A stretch of DNA of 64,000 nucleotides from JADLHS01 sp964553795 (GTDB taxonomy: Bacteria; Verrucomicrobiota; Verrucomicrobiia; Limisphaerales; JADLHS01): the NCBI GenBank assembly GCA_964553795.1, contig CAZKMR010000001.1:1-64000 (forward strand), written 5' to 3'. A model generated the notes under the pieces. The model ran no database searches. It was not told where the DNA came from and was given only the letters and a program-made list of their open reading frames with translations. Positions 8,821-18,400 of the stretch are shown here, piece by piece (the stretch's first letter is position 1; each line of letters starts with the position of its first letter). The translations under genes and the position numbers were made by a program.

Positions 8821-10044
8821 ATGCGTTGTCATCTTTGGTTCCAGGGATTGAAACAATACCTAAGTTTGCTGTTGCTCGCCTCGACCTCTTCCGGTTTGGC
8901 GCAATATGCCGGAACGAACGGAATTTTTGCCGAGTTCAACACCAGCATGGGCAGCTTTACCTGTCGGTTGGATCAGGTGCTGGCGCCAAAGACTGTCGCG
9001 AATTTCATCGGCTTGGCCACTGGCGAACGCGCCTGGCTGGATTTGCCGAGCGGGACGGTAAAAACGAATCCATTTTTCAACGGCACGACGTTCCATCGCG
9101 TCATTGCCGGGTTCATGAATCAAGGTGGCTCGCCCAACGGGCAGGGAACGGATAATCCCGGCTACGCGTTCGAGGATGAATTTTCCCCGAGCTTGCGGCA
9201 CGACACGTTCGGAACTCTTTCGAGTGCCAATTCCGGTCCGGATTCCAATGGCGGGCAATTCTTTGTCACCGCGGGAGCGACGCCGTGGTTGAACGATGTC
9301 CATTCGGTTTTTGGCAAACTCTACGGCGGATCAAACGTGGTCTATGCCATCAATCGCGTGGCGACCGGAGCTAACGACAAACCGTTGACCAATGTCGTGC
9401 TCCAGACCGTGGTCATTCGCCGTATCGGCCCCGCGGCGCAGGCGTTCAACATTCAGGCGCAGGGTTTGCCGGTGGTGACGAATCTGAACTTGAAACTTAA
9501 TGTGACGGGAAGCACAGCCAGTCTCGGCTTCAGCAATCGGCTCTATGCGGATAATCGGCTGTTCACGTCCACCAACCTGCACAATTGGACGGAAACCAAG
9601 CTGGGGATCGAGCTTGGTGGCACGCCAGCGAACGGGACGCAGGCCAGCGCGCCGCCTGGGCGCCGGTTCTTCCGGGCGGCCCAAATTCAGTATCCGAGTT
9701 CCACTTTCGCGCCAAAGAATCTTCACGGACGCACGTTGACCATTAATTTTACCGCAGGTCGGTCGGGTACTTTGGCGATTCAATTCAATTCCACCGGCGG
9801 CGGGACCTATCTACACAACGGATCACCGGGAAGCGTGCTGGGTTACAATTGGAATCAGGCGCCCTACAATGGTCAGCTCTGGCCGATTGGATTCGTCGGA
9901 CCGATTGATCGGGACATTACGATGAAACTGAATTTCACCAATGCGACCAGTGGGACGATGACCGGCACCGAATACGGCTGGCCGCTTTACTATCCTTACA
10001 GTCCGGTTGCAGAAGTGGCGGGAACAATTACGCTTTCGCCGTAG
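8821..10044 (+). CDS. Secreted cyclophilin-type peptidyl-prolyl isomerase with C-terminal extension
   Basis: 407 residues. The start at 8821 gives a signal peptide (LSLLLLASTSSGLAQ). Residues about 35-205 form a cyclophilin domain: FFNGTTFHRVIAGFMNQGG with the catalytic Arg, NGGQFFVTAGATPWLN, HSVFGKL. The roughly 200-residue tail is not part of cyclophilins. It begins with a short module (LFTSTNLHNWTET ... RRFFRAAQ) that resembles the C-terminus of the subtilase at 20.9 kb, then a beta-rich domain repeating a TLTINFT-like strand pattern. It should act as a folding catalyst outside the cytoplasm; the role of the tail is unknown. Confidence 0.9.
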   Translation: MRCHLWFQGLKQYLSLLLLASTSSGLAQYAGTNGIFAEFNTSMGSFTCRLDQVLAPKTVANFIGLATGERAWLDLPSGTVKTNPFFNGTTFHRVIAGFMNQGGSPNGQGTDNPGYAFEDEFSPSLRHDTFGTLSSANSGPDSNGGQFFVTAGATPWLNDVHSVFGKLYGGSNVVYAINRVATGANDKPLTNVVLQTVVIRRIGPAAQAFNIQAQGLPVVTNLNLKLNVTGSTASLGFSNRLYADNRLFTSTNLHNWTETKLGIELGGTPANGTQASAPPGRRFFRAAQIQYPSSTFAPKNLHGRTLTINFTAGRSGTLAIQFNSTGGGTYLHNGSPGSVLGYNWNQAPYNGQLWPIGFVGPIDRDITMKLNFTNATSGTMTGTEYGWPLYYPYSPVAEVAGTITLSP

Positions 10045-10052
10045 TCCGTCGT

Positions 10053-10838
10053 TCACCGCGGGAGGGGTAGTTTCCGATGGATCAATCCGTTGCTCGCCAC
10101 CATGCGGATTTTGTCTTCCTTCGGCACGGGTTCGGTCCAAAACTTTCCGCCCGCACATTCAATGATCAATCCACCGGCGGCCACGTCCCACAAACTCACG
10201 CCGCGTTCAATGTAGGCATCAAATCGCCCGCACGCCACATACGCGAGACCCAATGCCGCCGCGCCCATCATACGCATTTTCCGAACGCGTCGCGCCATCC
10301 AGATAAAGTGGGGCAGGGCGCTTTCTAAACTCTTCCGACTTTTCGCAAAGCCGACGCACACGATGGTCTCCTTGAGTTCCTTGCGCGAACTGACGTGGAT
10401 AATGTGGCCGTTGAGTCGCGCCGGTTCACCGCGAATCGCTGACCAGGTTTCGTCGGTGAACGGATCGTGAACGACGCCAACAACCGTTTCGTAATCGCCG
10501 TTCGATTTGCGTCGTTGCAGGGCGATGGACACGCAGGCGTGCGGAATGCCGTACGCAAAATTCACCGTGCCATCAATCGGGTCCACCACCCAGCGCAACG
10601 CTTCCTGCGTCGAGCCGGAATCGCCTTCTTCACCCAGCAGGGAAATGTTCGGGAAGGCGCGCCGCAATTGTTTCTCAATGAGTTGCTGGCAGCGAACATC
10701 CAGTTCCAGTTTGATGTCGTGCGAGGTGGCGGCGTTGACCTTCTTGGGCGCGCGCAAATTCTGGCGCATCAATTTCCCGGCGGCTTGCGCGGCTTTTGTC
10801 GTCGCCGCCAATGCCTGTTTCAATTCAGATTTCTTCAT
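10053..10838 (-). CDS. Inositol monophosphatase family protein (SuhB-like)
   Basis: 261 residues with the complete Mg-dependent phosphatase signature: LLGEEG (metal Glu), DPIDGTVNFAYG (motif A) and WDVAAGGLIIECAGG (motif B). The family dephosphorylates inositol-1-phosphate and related sugar phosphates; in some bacteria SuhB also acts in rRNA transcription. No signal peptide. It ends eight bases from the cyclophilin gene on the opposite strand and is divergent from xerC. Confidence 0.92.
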   Translation of the reverse strand: MKKSELKQALAATTKAAQAAGKLMRQNLRAPKKVNAATSHDIKLELDVRCQQLIEKQLRRAFPNISLLGEEGDSGSTQEALRWVVDPIDGTVNFAYGIPHACVSIALQRRKSNGDYETVVGVVHDPFTDETWSAIRGEPARLNGHIIHVSSRKELKETIVCVGFAKSRKSLESALPHFIWMARRVRKMRMMGAAALGLAYVACGRFDAYIERGVSLWDVAAGGLIIECAGGKFWTEPVPKEDKIRMVASNGLIHRKLPLPR

Positions 10839-10930
10839 CCGGCTTCAGCTTGGGGAAAAAGCAGCACTGACGCGAGTCGAAGTTTTCCGGGTTGATTTCA
10901 ATCGGGCAAACGCTTTCTCTGGCAGCCGAA

Positions 10931-11896
10931 ATGGACGAGGCAACACAGCGGCAAGCACCGTCGGCCGATGAGTGGCTGGAAAAATTCGCCACGCATCTGG
11001 CCACGGATCGCGGCGCGTCCGTTTATACGCAGCGCAATTACCAGCAGGCATTGAGCGAGTTTTACCTCTGGCATAAAAACGAGCGGAAGTCGCCGCCGGC
11101 CTGGGCCAAATTACAACGCGACGACTTTCGCGCTTACCTGCGTTTTCTGGGCCGCCAGAATCTCGGTCGCGCCGCCATCGCCTTGCGCTTCTCGGCGCTG
11201 CGAACCTTCTACAAGTTTCTCATTCGCCATGGCGTCGTGGAGGTTTCCCCGATCAAAAGCGTGGCGCTGCCCAAGCTGCCGAAGCGACTGCCGCAGTTTT
11301 TGACCGTGAAGCAAATGGAGGATTTGCTCGTGGCGCCTTTAGCCGGACTGAAAGCGCCGAAGGCAAAGGCCGCCGGTCGCCCCATTTCCGTCGCGGCGTG
11401 TTATCGCGACGTGGCAATTCTGGAAACCATCTATTCCTGCGGGTTGCGCATCAGTGAAATGGTCGGGCTGCGCGCGGAAGACATTGATTGGAACGAGGAA
11501 ATTGTCCGCGTGCGCGGCAAAGGAAAGAAAGAGCGGTTGCTGCCGATCAGTCGCACGGCCTTGCGCGCGATCGAGCATTACTGGGCGCATTTGCCCGAGC
11601 GACCCGCCGACGCGATGCCGGTGTTTTTATCCGAGACGAAAGCGCGGTCGCCGATGAATCCGGCCATGCTCCAGCGGCGTTTGAAAACCTATCTCGGGCG
11701 CGCGGGGCTTGATCCGAGCATCACGCCGCACAAGCTGCGACACAGCTATGCGACGCATTTGCTGGATAATGGCGCAGACTTGCGCAGCGTGCAGGAGTTG
11801 TTGGGACACGCGCACCTGGTCACGACGCAGGTGTACACGCACGTTTCCACGGAGCGATTGAAGAAAGCTTACGAACAAGCGCACCCGCGCGCTTGA
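10931..11896 (+). CDS. xerC: Tyrosine recombinase XerC/XerD
   Basis: A 321-residue site-specific recombinase. The N-terminal SAM-like core-binding domain (residues about 15-105, with TQRNYQQALSEFYLW) precedes the catalytic domain, which holds Arg in SCGLRISEMVGL, Lys in VRGKGKKERLLPI, the HKLRHSYATH box, His in ELLGHAHL, and the nucleophile Tyr in TTQVYTHVS. This length and absence of mobile neighbours fit the chromosome-dimer resolvase rather than a phage integrase. It has a roughly 18-residue insert (GLKAPKAKAAGRPISVAA) before the catalytic Arg compared with E. coli XerC. The ATG at 10931 fits the family better than the upstream codon at 10892. Confidence 0.9.
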   Translation: MDEATQRQAPSADEWLEKFATHLATDRGASVYTQRNYQQALSEFYLWHKNERKSPPAWAKLQRDDFRAYLRFLGRQNLGRAAIALRFSALRTFYKFLIRHGVVEVSPIKSVALPKLPKRLPQFLTVKQMEDLLVAPLAGLKAPKAKAAGRPISVAACYRDVAILETIYSCGLRISEMVGLRAEDIDWNEEIVRVRGKGKKERLLPISRTALRAIEHYWAHLPERPADAMPVFLSETKARSPMNPAMLQRRLKTYLGRAGLDPSITPHKLRHSYATHLLDNGADLRSVQELLGHAHLVTTQVYTHVSTERLKKAYEQAHPRA

Positions 11897-11909
11897 GGGG
11901 CGGGAGCAA

Positions 11910-12287
11910 TCATCCTTCCAACACGGCCATCGCGGTCGCGTAATTGTGCGTGTGACTGAGACTGATCAGGAGTTGTTTGGCGTTGCGACTGGTGAACAAC
12001 ACTTTTCCGCCGGCGTGCAGAATGACGAACGGTTCACCGGATTCGCGGCGGCAGATTTCCATGTCGTGCCAGGCGAGTTGCGCGCCGATGCCCGTGCCGA
12101 ACGCTTTGGAGATGGCTTCCTTCGCTGCAAAGCGCGCGGCGACATATTGCGCCGGCTGTTGAAAGGCGCGGCAATAATCAATTTCACTCGGACGCAGAAT
12201 GCGTTGCAGGAAACTGTCGCCAAACCGTTCGAGGGACGATTTGATGCGCGCGACTTCCGTGATGTCTGTGCCGATGCCGAGAATCAT
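11910..12287 (-). CDS. acpS: Holo-[acyl-carrier-protein] synthase
   Basis: A 125-residue AcpS that transfers 4'-phosphopantetheine from CoA to apo-ACP. Diagnostic blocks are MILGIGTDITEVARI, the metal-binding RFAAKEAISKAFGTG, and SLSHTHNYATAMAV at the C-terminus. An open frame continues upstream antisense to the next gene but is not coding; the ATG at 12287 is the family start. It lies on the same strand as pdxJ, as in the classical pdxJ-acpS pair, but an opposite-strand gene intervenes. Confidence 0.95.
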   Translation of the reverse strand: MILGIGTDITEVARIKSSLERFGDSFLQRILRPSEIDYCRAFQQPAQYVAARFAAKEAISKAFGTGIGAQLAWHDMEICRRESGEPFVILHAGGKVLFTSRNAKQLLISLSHTHNYATAMAVLEG

Positions 12288-12350
12288 GTTTCGCGGGCAT
12301 TGTGCGCGAGCGGCCTTGACGGGCAAGCAAACTCCGTTTAGGTCGAGCGA

Positions 12351-12923
12351 GTGAATTGGCTCGCGCATTTGTATCTGTCCGAACCGACTTCCGCCTTTCG
12401 GATTGGCAATCTGTTGCCCGACTTGATCAATACTGCGACGGCGGTTCGGATTCCGGACGCGTTTCGGCGCGGCATGGAATGTCACTGGCGAATTGACGCC
12501 TTTACCGATGCGCATCCGCTCGTGCGCCGCAGCGTGCAACGCGTTGGACCGGCGCATCGCCGGCTCGCGCCCATTCTGGTGGACGTGTTCTACGATCATT
12601 TCCTTTCGGTGCGCTGGCACAACTATGCGTCCATGCCGCTGCGGGAATTTGTCCGCGACGTTTACGCTTCTTTCGACGAACAACGCGACCATCTGCCGGA
12701 ACCGGTGCAAACGGCGTTGCTGCGAATGCGCGAGGAAAACTGGCTCGAATCGTACGGCGATGTCGCAGGGGTGCGGTTGACGTTGGAACGGATGAGCCGG
12801 CGGTTTCGGCGACCGGTGGATCTGGTCGGTGGCGTGGCTGAGTTGGAACGGCATTACGCCGGTTTCGGCGCGGACTTTGACGAGTTTTTCCCCGAACTAC
12901 AGCGGCACGTGGCTGCCGGTTGA
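12351..12923 (+). CDS. ACP phosphodiesterase (AcpH-like)
   Basis: 190 residues, GTG start. It matches the ACP phosphodiesterase family: MNWLAHLYLSEP, GNLLPDLI, CHWRIDAFTDAHP and LVDVFYDHFLS carry the conserved His/Asp metal ligands of this HD-like fold. The enzyme hydrolyses 4'-phosphopantetheine from holo-ACP, reversing AcpS. It is divergent from acpS (63 bases apart) and converges on pdxJ with one base between the stop codons. Whether it still acts on ACP is inferred from the family. Confidence 0.88.
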   Translation: MNWLAHLYLSEPTSAFRIGNLLPDLINTATAVRIPDAFRRGMECHWRIDAFTDAHPLVRRSVQRVGPAHRRLAPILVDVFYDHFLSVRWHNYASMPLREFVRDVYASFDEQRDHLPEPVQTALLRMREENWLESYGDVAGVRLTLERMSRRFRRPVDLVGGVAELERHYAGFGADFDEFFPELQRHVAAG

Positions 12924-12924
12924 A

Positions 12925-13665
12925 TCAACCGCGATAGTCTTGCATCAGGGCGAGCATTTCTTTCACCGCGGCCTCGAAGCCGGTCGTAATGGCGCGACTG
13001 ACAATGGCGTGACCGATGTTCAATTCCACCAGATGCGGCACGCGATGCAAGGTGGGGAGATTGACGTAGTTCAAACCATGCCCCGCGTTGACCTGAAGCC
13101 CGAGCGCGTGCGCTTGTTTGGCGGCATCAATCAGCCGTTGCAATTCGGTTTCTCGCCGCGTGGCATCGGTGAAATGTTCGGCAAATTGACCGGTGTGCAG
13201 CTCAACGAATTGACTGCCGGTGCGCGCCGATGCTTCGATTTGAGCCGCGTCGGGCGCGACGAATAAACTGACCTCGATGCCCGCGTCGTTCATGCGCCGG
13301 CGCGTTTCGGTCAGCGCCTCCAGGTTGGTGGCGACATCCAGGCCGCCCTCGGTGGTCACTTCCTGTCGCCGTTCAGGCACGAGACAAACGATGTGCGGTT
13401 TCAACTTGAGGGCGATGGCAATGATCTCCGGCGCGTTCGCCATTTCCAGATTGAGCCGGGTCTTGACGGTTTCCCGCAAGCGCCAGACGTCGCGGTCCTG
13501 GATGTGGCGGCGGTCTTCCCGCAAATGCGCGGTGATGCCGTGCGCGCCCGCAGCTTCGCTGAGATGAGCGGCGGCGACGGGGCACGGTTCGCCGTGCGGC
13601 AAACCGCGATAGCGCGCTTCCCGGACGGTGGCGACGTGGTCAATATTGACACCCAGTTTCAACAC
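12925..13665 (-). CDS. pdxJ: Pyridoxine 5'-phosphate synthase
   Basis: A 246-residue TIM-barrel enzyme that condenses 1-deoxyxylulose-5-phosphate with 3-amino-2-oxopropyl phosphate to pyridoxine 5'-phosphate. Blocks: LGVNIDHVATVREAR, ITAHLREDRRHIQDRD, LNLEMA, CLVPERRQEVTTEGGLD, LQVNAGHGLNY and LNIGHAIVSRA. I chose the GTG at 13665 because it gives the usual short N-terminus; another GTG at 13704 would add 13 residues. The substrate DXP is also the Dxr substrate (gene at 62.5 kb). Confidence 0.94.
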   Translation of the reverse strand: MLKLGVNIDHVATVREARYRGLPHGEPCPVAAAHLSEAAGAHGITAHLREDRRHIQDRDVWRLRETVKTRLNLEMANAPEIIAIALKLKPHIVCLVPERRQEVTTEGGLDVATNLEALTETRRRMNDAGIEVSLFVAPDAAQIEASARTGSQFVELHTGQFAEHFTDATRRETELQRLIDAAKQAHALGLQVNAGHGLNYVNLPTLHRVPHLVELNIGHAIVSRAITTGFEAAVKEMLALMQDYRG

Positions 13666-13764
13666 GAGGCGGAGTTTGTGAAACGTCGCCACAGAAGCAA
13701 TCACGAAATGCGAACGCCGATTCTGTGCGTGTCAGTTCGCGGTTCGTGTGCTTAAACTCGCCAC

Positions 13765-14547
13765 GTGAATATTCTCTTCATTGGCGACATCGTGGGCGAG
13801 CCGGGGCGGCGGGCGGTGCATGAGTTATTGCCGAAACTCCGCGAGCAGCACCGCTTGGATTTCGTCATTGCGAACGGGGAGAACTCCGCCGGCGGCAATG
13901 GCATCACGCCGCGTCTGGCCAAGGAACTTTTTGCGGCGGGCATTGACGTCATCACCAGCGGCGACCATCTCTGGGATCAACGCGAGGTGATGGAACTGCT
14001 GGCCGAGGAGAAACGGTTTTTGCGCCCGCTCAATTATCCGCCGGGCACAATCGGCGGCGGCAGCGGCGTGTTCGAGACCCGCAACGGCGTCAAAGTGGCC
14101 GTGTTAAACGCACAGGGTCGCACGTTCATGCCGCCATTGGAAAATCCATTTCTGCTGGCGCCGGCGGAAGTCGAGCGGTTGCGCGCCGAAACGAAAATAA
14201 TTTTCGTGGATTTTCATGCGGAAGCGACATCGGAGAAAATTGCGTTCGCGCGGATGCTGGACGGAAAGGTCAGCGCCGTGGTGGGAACGCACACGCATGT
14301 GCAGACGGCGGACGAGCAGATTTTCTCCGGCGGCACGGCGTATTTGAGCGACGCGGGTTTTACCGGACCGCAGGACAGTGTGTTGGGACGCGAGATCGAG
14401 CCGGTGATTAAGCGCTTTGTCACGAACCTGCCACAACGCTTTGAGTTGGCGCGGCAGCGGGTGATGTTGCATGGCGCGGTGGTCACGGTGGACGAGGCCA
14501 GTGGTCGGGCGACGAGGATTGTGCGCGTGGCCGAGTTGTTGAGCTGA
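13765..14547 (+). CDS. YmdB-family metallophosphoesterase (TIGR00282)
   Basis: 260 residues, GTG start. All metal-binding blocks of this binuclear phosphodiesterase family are visible: FIGDIVGEPGRR, ANGENSAGGNGI, TSGDHLWDQREV, DFHAEATSEK and VVGTHTHVQTADE. In Bacillus the homologue hydrolyses 2',3'- and 3',5'-cyclic nucleotides and influences biofilm formation; function elsewhere is less clear. Cytoplasmic. It is divergent from pdxJ and upstream of pgsA by 72 bases. Confidence 0.92.
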   Translation: MNILFIGDIVGEPGRRAVHELLPKLREQHRLDFVIANGENSAGGNGITPRLAKELFAAGIDVITSGDHLWDQREVMELLAEEKRFLRPLNYPPGTIGGGSGVFETRNGVKVAVLNAQGRTFMPPLENPFLLAPAEVERLRAETKIIFVDFHAEATSEKIAFARMLDGKVSAVVGTHTHVQTADEQIFSGGTAYLSDAGFTGPQDSVLGREIEPVIKRFVTNLPQRFELARQRVMLHGAVVTVDEASGRATRIVRVAELLS

Positions 14548-14619
14548 TGCTAGCGGCACGCGGCAAGTGGCTGGACTTTAGGCTTGTTAGTTTTGGCGGG
14601 ACGACGTTTTATCCGGCAT

Positions 14620-15225
14620 GTGACCACGGCCAACAAAGTCACCATTGGCAGAATCCTGCTGATCCCCGTGTTCGTGGTGGAGATTCTCTACTACGTTAAA
14701 ACCGCAAACGAACTACATCGGCTGATTGGGCTGGTGACTTTCGCGGTGGCAGCGATTCTGGATGGGGTGGATGGCTACATTGCGCGGCATTACAACCAGC
14801 GCAGTGAATTGGGCACGATTCTCGACCCGTTGGCGGACAAACTTCTGTTGGTGTCGGGGGTGGTGTTATTGAGTTTCGATCATCAACCGTTGCTGGGACA
14901 ACTTCCGATCTGGCTGGCCGGCACGATTATTGGGCGCGACATCGTGATTCTCGCGGGCATGGTGGTGATTCACGTGACGGTGGGAAAAGTCACCGCGCGA
15001 CCTCATGTCATCGGCAAAATTGCGACGGTGCTACAGATGATTTCGGTGCTGTGGGTGTTATTGAAATGGGATGCGGCCTGGGGCGAAGGATGGCTGTTGG
15101 GATGGACGATCGGCGCGGCGGTACTGACGGGAATTTCGGGTCTGCTTTATGTGCGGGATGGCGTGAGGCAATCGAGCAAGAGCCCGCATAGTTCCGCGTC
15201 GCCGCCGCATTCGAATCAGGAATAA
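14620..15225 (+). CDS. pgsA: CDP-diacylglycerol--glycerol-3-phosphate 3-phosphatidyltransferase
   Basis: A 201-residue integral membrane enzyme making phosphatidylglycerol phosphate. The CDP-alcohol phosphotransferase signature D-G-x2-D-G-x2-A-R-x8-G-x3-D-x3-D is complete in LDGVDGYIARHYNQRSELG and the following TILDPLADK. About five hydrophobic helices follow, and the C-terminus is a Ser/Pro-rich tail. I use the GTG at 14620 (MTTANKVTIGRIL), which matches the family; a TTG at 14584 is also open. It shares the phospholipid pathway with cdsA at 61.6 kb. Confidence 0.9.
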   Translation: MTTANKVTIGRILLIPVFVVEILYYVKTANELHRLIGLVTFAVAAILDGVDGYIARHYNQRSELGTILDPLADKLLLVSGVVLLSFDHQPLLGQLPIWLAGTIIGRDIVILAGMVVIHVTVGKVTARPHVIGKIATVLQMISVLWVLLKWDAAWGEGWLLGWTIGAAVLTGISGLLYVRDGVRQSSKSPHSSASPPHSNQE

Positions 15226-15441
15226 AAGAATTGCTGCGGGCTAATTTTCCCCGGGGCGGGGCTTGTTATTTTTCAGGACAAGCGTTGTCTTGCAGACTCC
15301 CGGGGACTGTCCTCAAATGATGCCGTGGTCAGGTGCGGTTTGCGAATGGGATGAGCGGGATTCAAGGAAGTAGTTGCCGGTCAAGTGCCGAGCGGCAGGG
15401 GAAAGGATAGTTGGCAACGATTTTGCATCAGGCGTGTCCTG

Positions 15442-18400
15442 ATGTGTCGTCAAGGAGTGTTGTATCGTGTGGGACTCAAAGCTCGCTGGGCTTTGCTTTC
15501 AATTAGTCTCACGGTTTTGTCGCAAATCTCGTCGTTTGCCGCCGGCAGCGTCGTGCTCGCGTGGGACGCCAGTCCGGATGCCGCCGTGGTCGGGTATCGC
15601 GTGTATTTTGGCCCGGGCAGCGGCAACTACACGAATTCCGCCACCATTGGCAACGCGACGTCCGCGACGTTTAACAATCTGGTGGACGGCGCGACCTATT
15701 ATTTTGCTGCGGTTTCCTACGATGCTTCGGGAGTGGAAAGCGATTTTTCCAATGAAATCAGCTATACCGTGCCGGCGGTCACGAACGGCACGCCGACCTT
15801 GAATGCCATCAGCAACGTGACGCTCAACGAAGACGCAGCAGCGCAGAACGTTTCGCTTTCTGGAATTGGCGATGGTGATGCTTCCGAGGTTCAAGCGCTG
15901 ACTGTGACCGCAACCTCGTCGAATCCGAGTCTGATTCCGCATCCCACCGTTTCTTACACCAGCCCGAACCCGACCGGCTCACTGACGTTCACCCCGGTGG
16001 CCAATGGTTTTGGCACCGCCACCATTACGGTGACCGTGAACGATGGCCAGGCGGCGAACAACACTTTCAGCCGGACCTTCACCGTAACTGTGAACGCGGT
16101 GAATGACGCCCCGACCCTCAACACCATCAACAATCTCACCATCAATGAAGACGCCGGAACGCAGACGGTGAATTTGTCCGGCATTGGTTCTGGCGCCGCC
16201 AACGAATCACAGCCCCTCGCCGTTACGGCCGTTTCCTCTGATCCAAGTTTGATTCCCAATCCGGTCGTGACTTACACCAGTCCGAACGCGACGGGCAGTT
16301 TGAGTTTTGCGCCCAGCGCGAATGCCAGCGGTTCGGCCACCATTACCGTGACGGTGAACGACGGTCAGGCCGCCAACAACACGGTGGTGCGCACGTTTAC
16401 GGTGACGGTGAACGCGGTCAACGACGCGCCCACATTGAACGCCTTGAGCAATCTGGCTTTGATCGAAGACGCCGGACTGCAAACCGTGAATCTCGCTGGT
16501 ATCAGTTCCGGTGCGGCCAACGAGTCGCAAACGTTGACGGTTACCGCCACCTCCTCGAATCCGACGTTGATCCCCAATCCGACCGTCAGCTACACCAGTC
16601 CCAACGCCACAGGCAGTCTGAGTTTCACCCCCGCGCCTGGCGGCAGTGGAACGGCGACGATTACCGTGACGGTCAATGACGGTCAGGCCGCGAACAACAC
16701 TGTGGTTCGCACGTTCACGGTAACGGTTTCTCCGGTGAACAAACCGCCGACGCTCAATACGATTGCGGACGTAACGCTGAATGAAGATGCCGGTGCGCAA
16801 ACAGTGAGCCTGGCAGGAATCGGGACCGGCGCCGCGAACGAGACGCAAGTGCTCACCATTACTGCTACGTCGTCGAATCCCGGTTTGATTCCCAACCCGA
16901 CGGCGAATTACACCAGTCCGAGCGCGACCGGCAGTTTGAATTTTACGCCTGTGGCGAATGCGCACGGCAACGCCACCATCACCGTGGTGGTCAATGACGG
17001 ACAAGTCACCAACAACACTGTGAGCCGCACCTTCACTGTGACGGTGAACTCAGTAAATGACGCGCCGACGCTGGCGGCGTTGAGCAATGTGACCGTTCCC
17101 GGTAACGCGGGCGCGCAAACCATCAATTTGACCGGGATCAGTTCCGGCGCGACCAACGAGATTCAAGGACTGAGCGTGACTGCGACGTCGTCGAATCCCG
17201 GTTTGGTTCCGCATCCGACGGTGAATTACACCAGCCCGAATGCGACTGGCAGCCTGGCTTTCACTCCTGCCGCGAATGTGGACGGTTCGGCGACGATTAC
17301 GGTGACGGTGAACGACGGTCAGGCGGCAAACAACACCGTCATCCGCACGTTTGTCGTGACGGTCACTTCGGCCAACACGCCGCCGACCTTGGCAGCCATT
17401 GGTAACGTGTCCATTGCCGAAGATGCCGCCGCGCAAACCGTGAATCTGTCGGGCATCACGTCCGGTTCAGTCAATGAAACCCAGACGCTGACGGTGACGG
17501 CGACGTCTTCGAATCCCAGTTTAATTCCCAATCCGACGGTGAACTACACCAGTCCGAGTTCGACCGGCACGCTGACTCTCACACCGGTCGCGAATGGTAA
17601 CGGTTCTGCCACCATCACGGTGACGGTGAACGACGGTCACGCCCTCAGCAACACGGTGAGCCGCACGTTTACGGTAACCGTGACGCCGGTGAATGATGTG
17701 CCGACGCTGAACGCGATCGCGGATGTCACGGTGGACGAAGATGCCGGCGTGCAAACGGTCGGTCTTTCCGGCATCAGCACCGGCGCGACGAATGAATCGC
17801 AAACGCTGACCATCACCGCCACGTCGTCGAATCCGGGTTTGATTCCGAATCCAACGGTGGCCTACACCAGTCCAAGTGCGACGGGCAGTTTGAACTTCAC
17901 GCCGGCGGCGAACGCGAACGGCACTACAACGATTACGGTGACCGTGAATGACGGCCAGGCCGCGAACAACACGGTGGTGCGCACCTTCACGGTGACGGTG
18001 AATTCAGTGAACGACGCGCCGACGTTGAACGCGATTGCGAATTTGAGTATTCCGGAAAACGCCGCTCAACAAACGGTGAGTCTCGCGGGCATCGGCACGG
18101 GCGCCGCCAACGAAACGCAAACGCTCACGATTACCGCGACGTCGTCAAATCCGAGTTTGATTCCGCATCCGACGGTGAACTACGCCAGTCCGAGCGCCAC
18201 CGGCAGTCTCGGGTTCACGCCGGCGGCGAACACCAGTGGCAGCGCGACGATTACCGTGACCGTCAACGACGGTCAGGCCGCGAACAACACGATCGTTCGG
18301 ACGTTTACCGTGAGTGTGAATCTGGCGAATGTTCCGCCGACCCTGGCGGCGATTGGCAATGTCACCATCAGCGAAGACGCCGGACCGCAAACGGTGAACC

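Noticed and set aside
12288..12854. Long N-terminal extension of acpS
   Set aside because: The extension is antisense to the ACP phosphodiesterase gene and His/Pro/Arg-rich; the family start is at 12287.
13666..13704. GTG at 13704 as pdxJ start
   Set aside because: It is possible, but adds 13 residues not usual in PdxJ; the GTG at 13665 gives the family N-terminus.
15226..15441. Possible cyclic-di-GMP riboswitch before the giant protein
   Set aside because: Some short hairpins exist, but the conserved core bases of the known classes are not seen.
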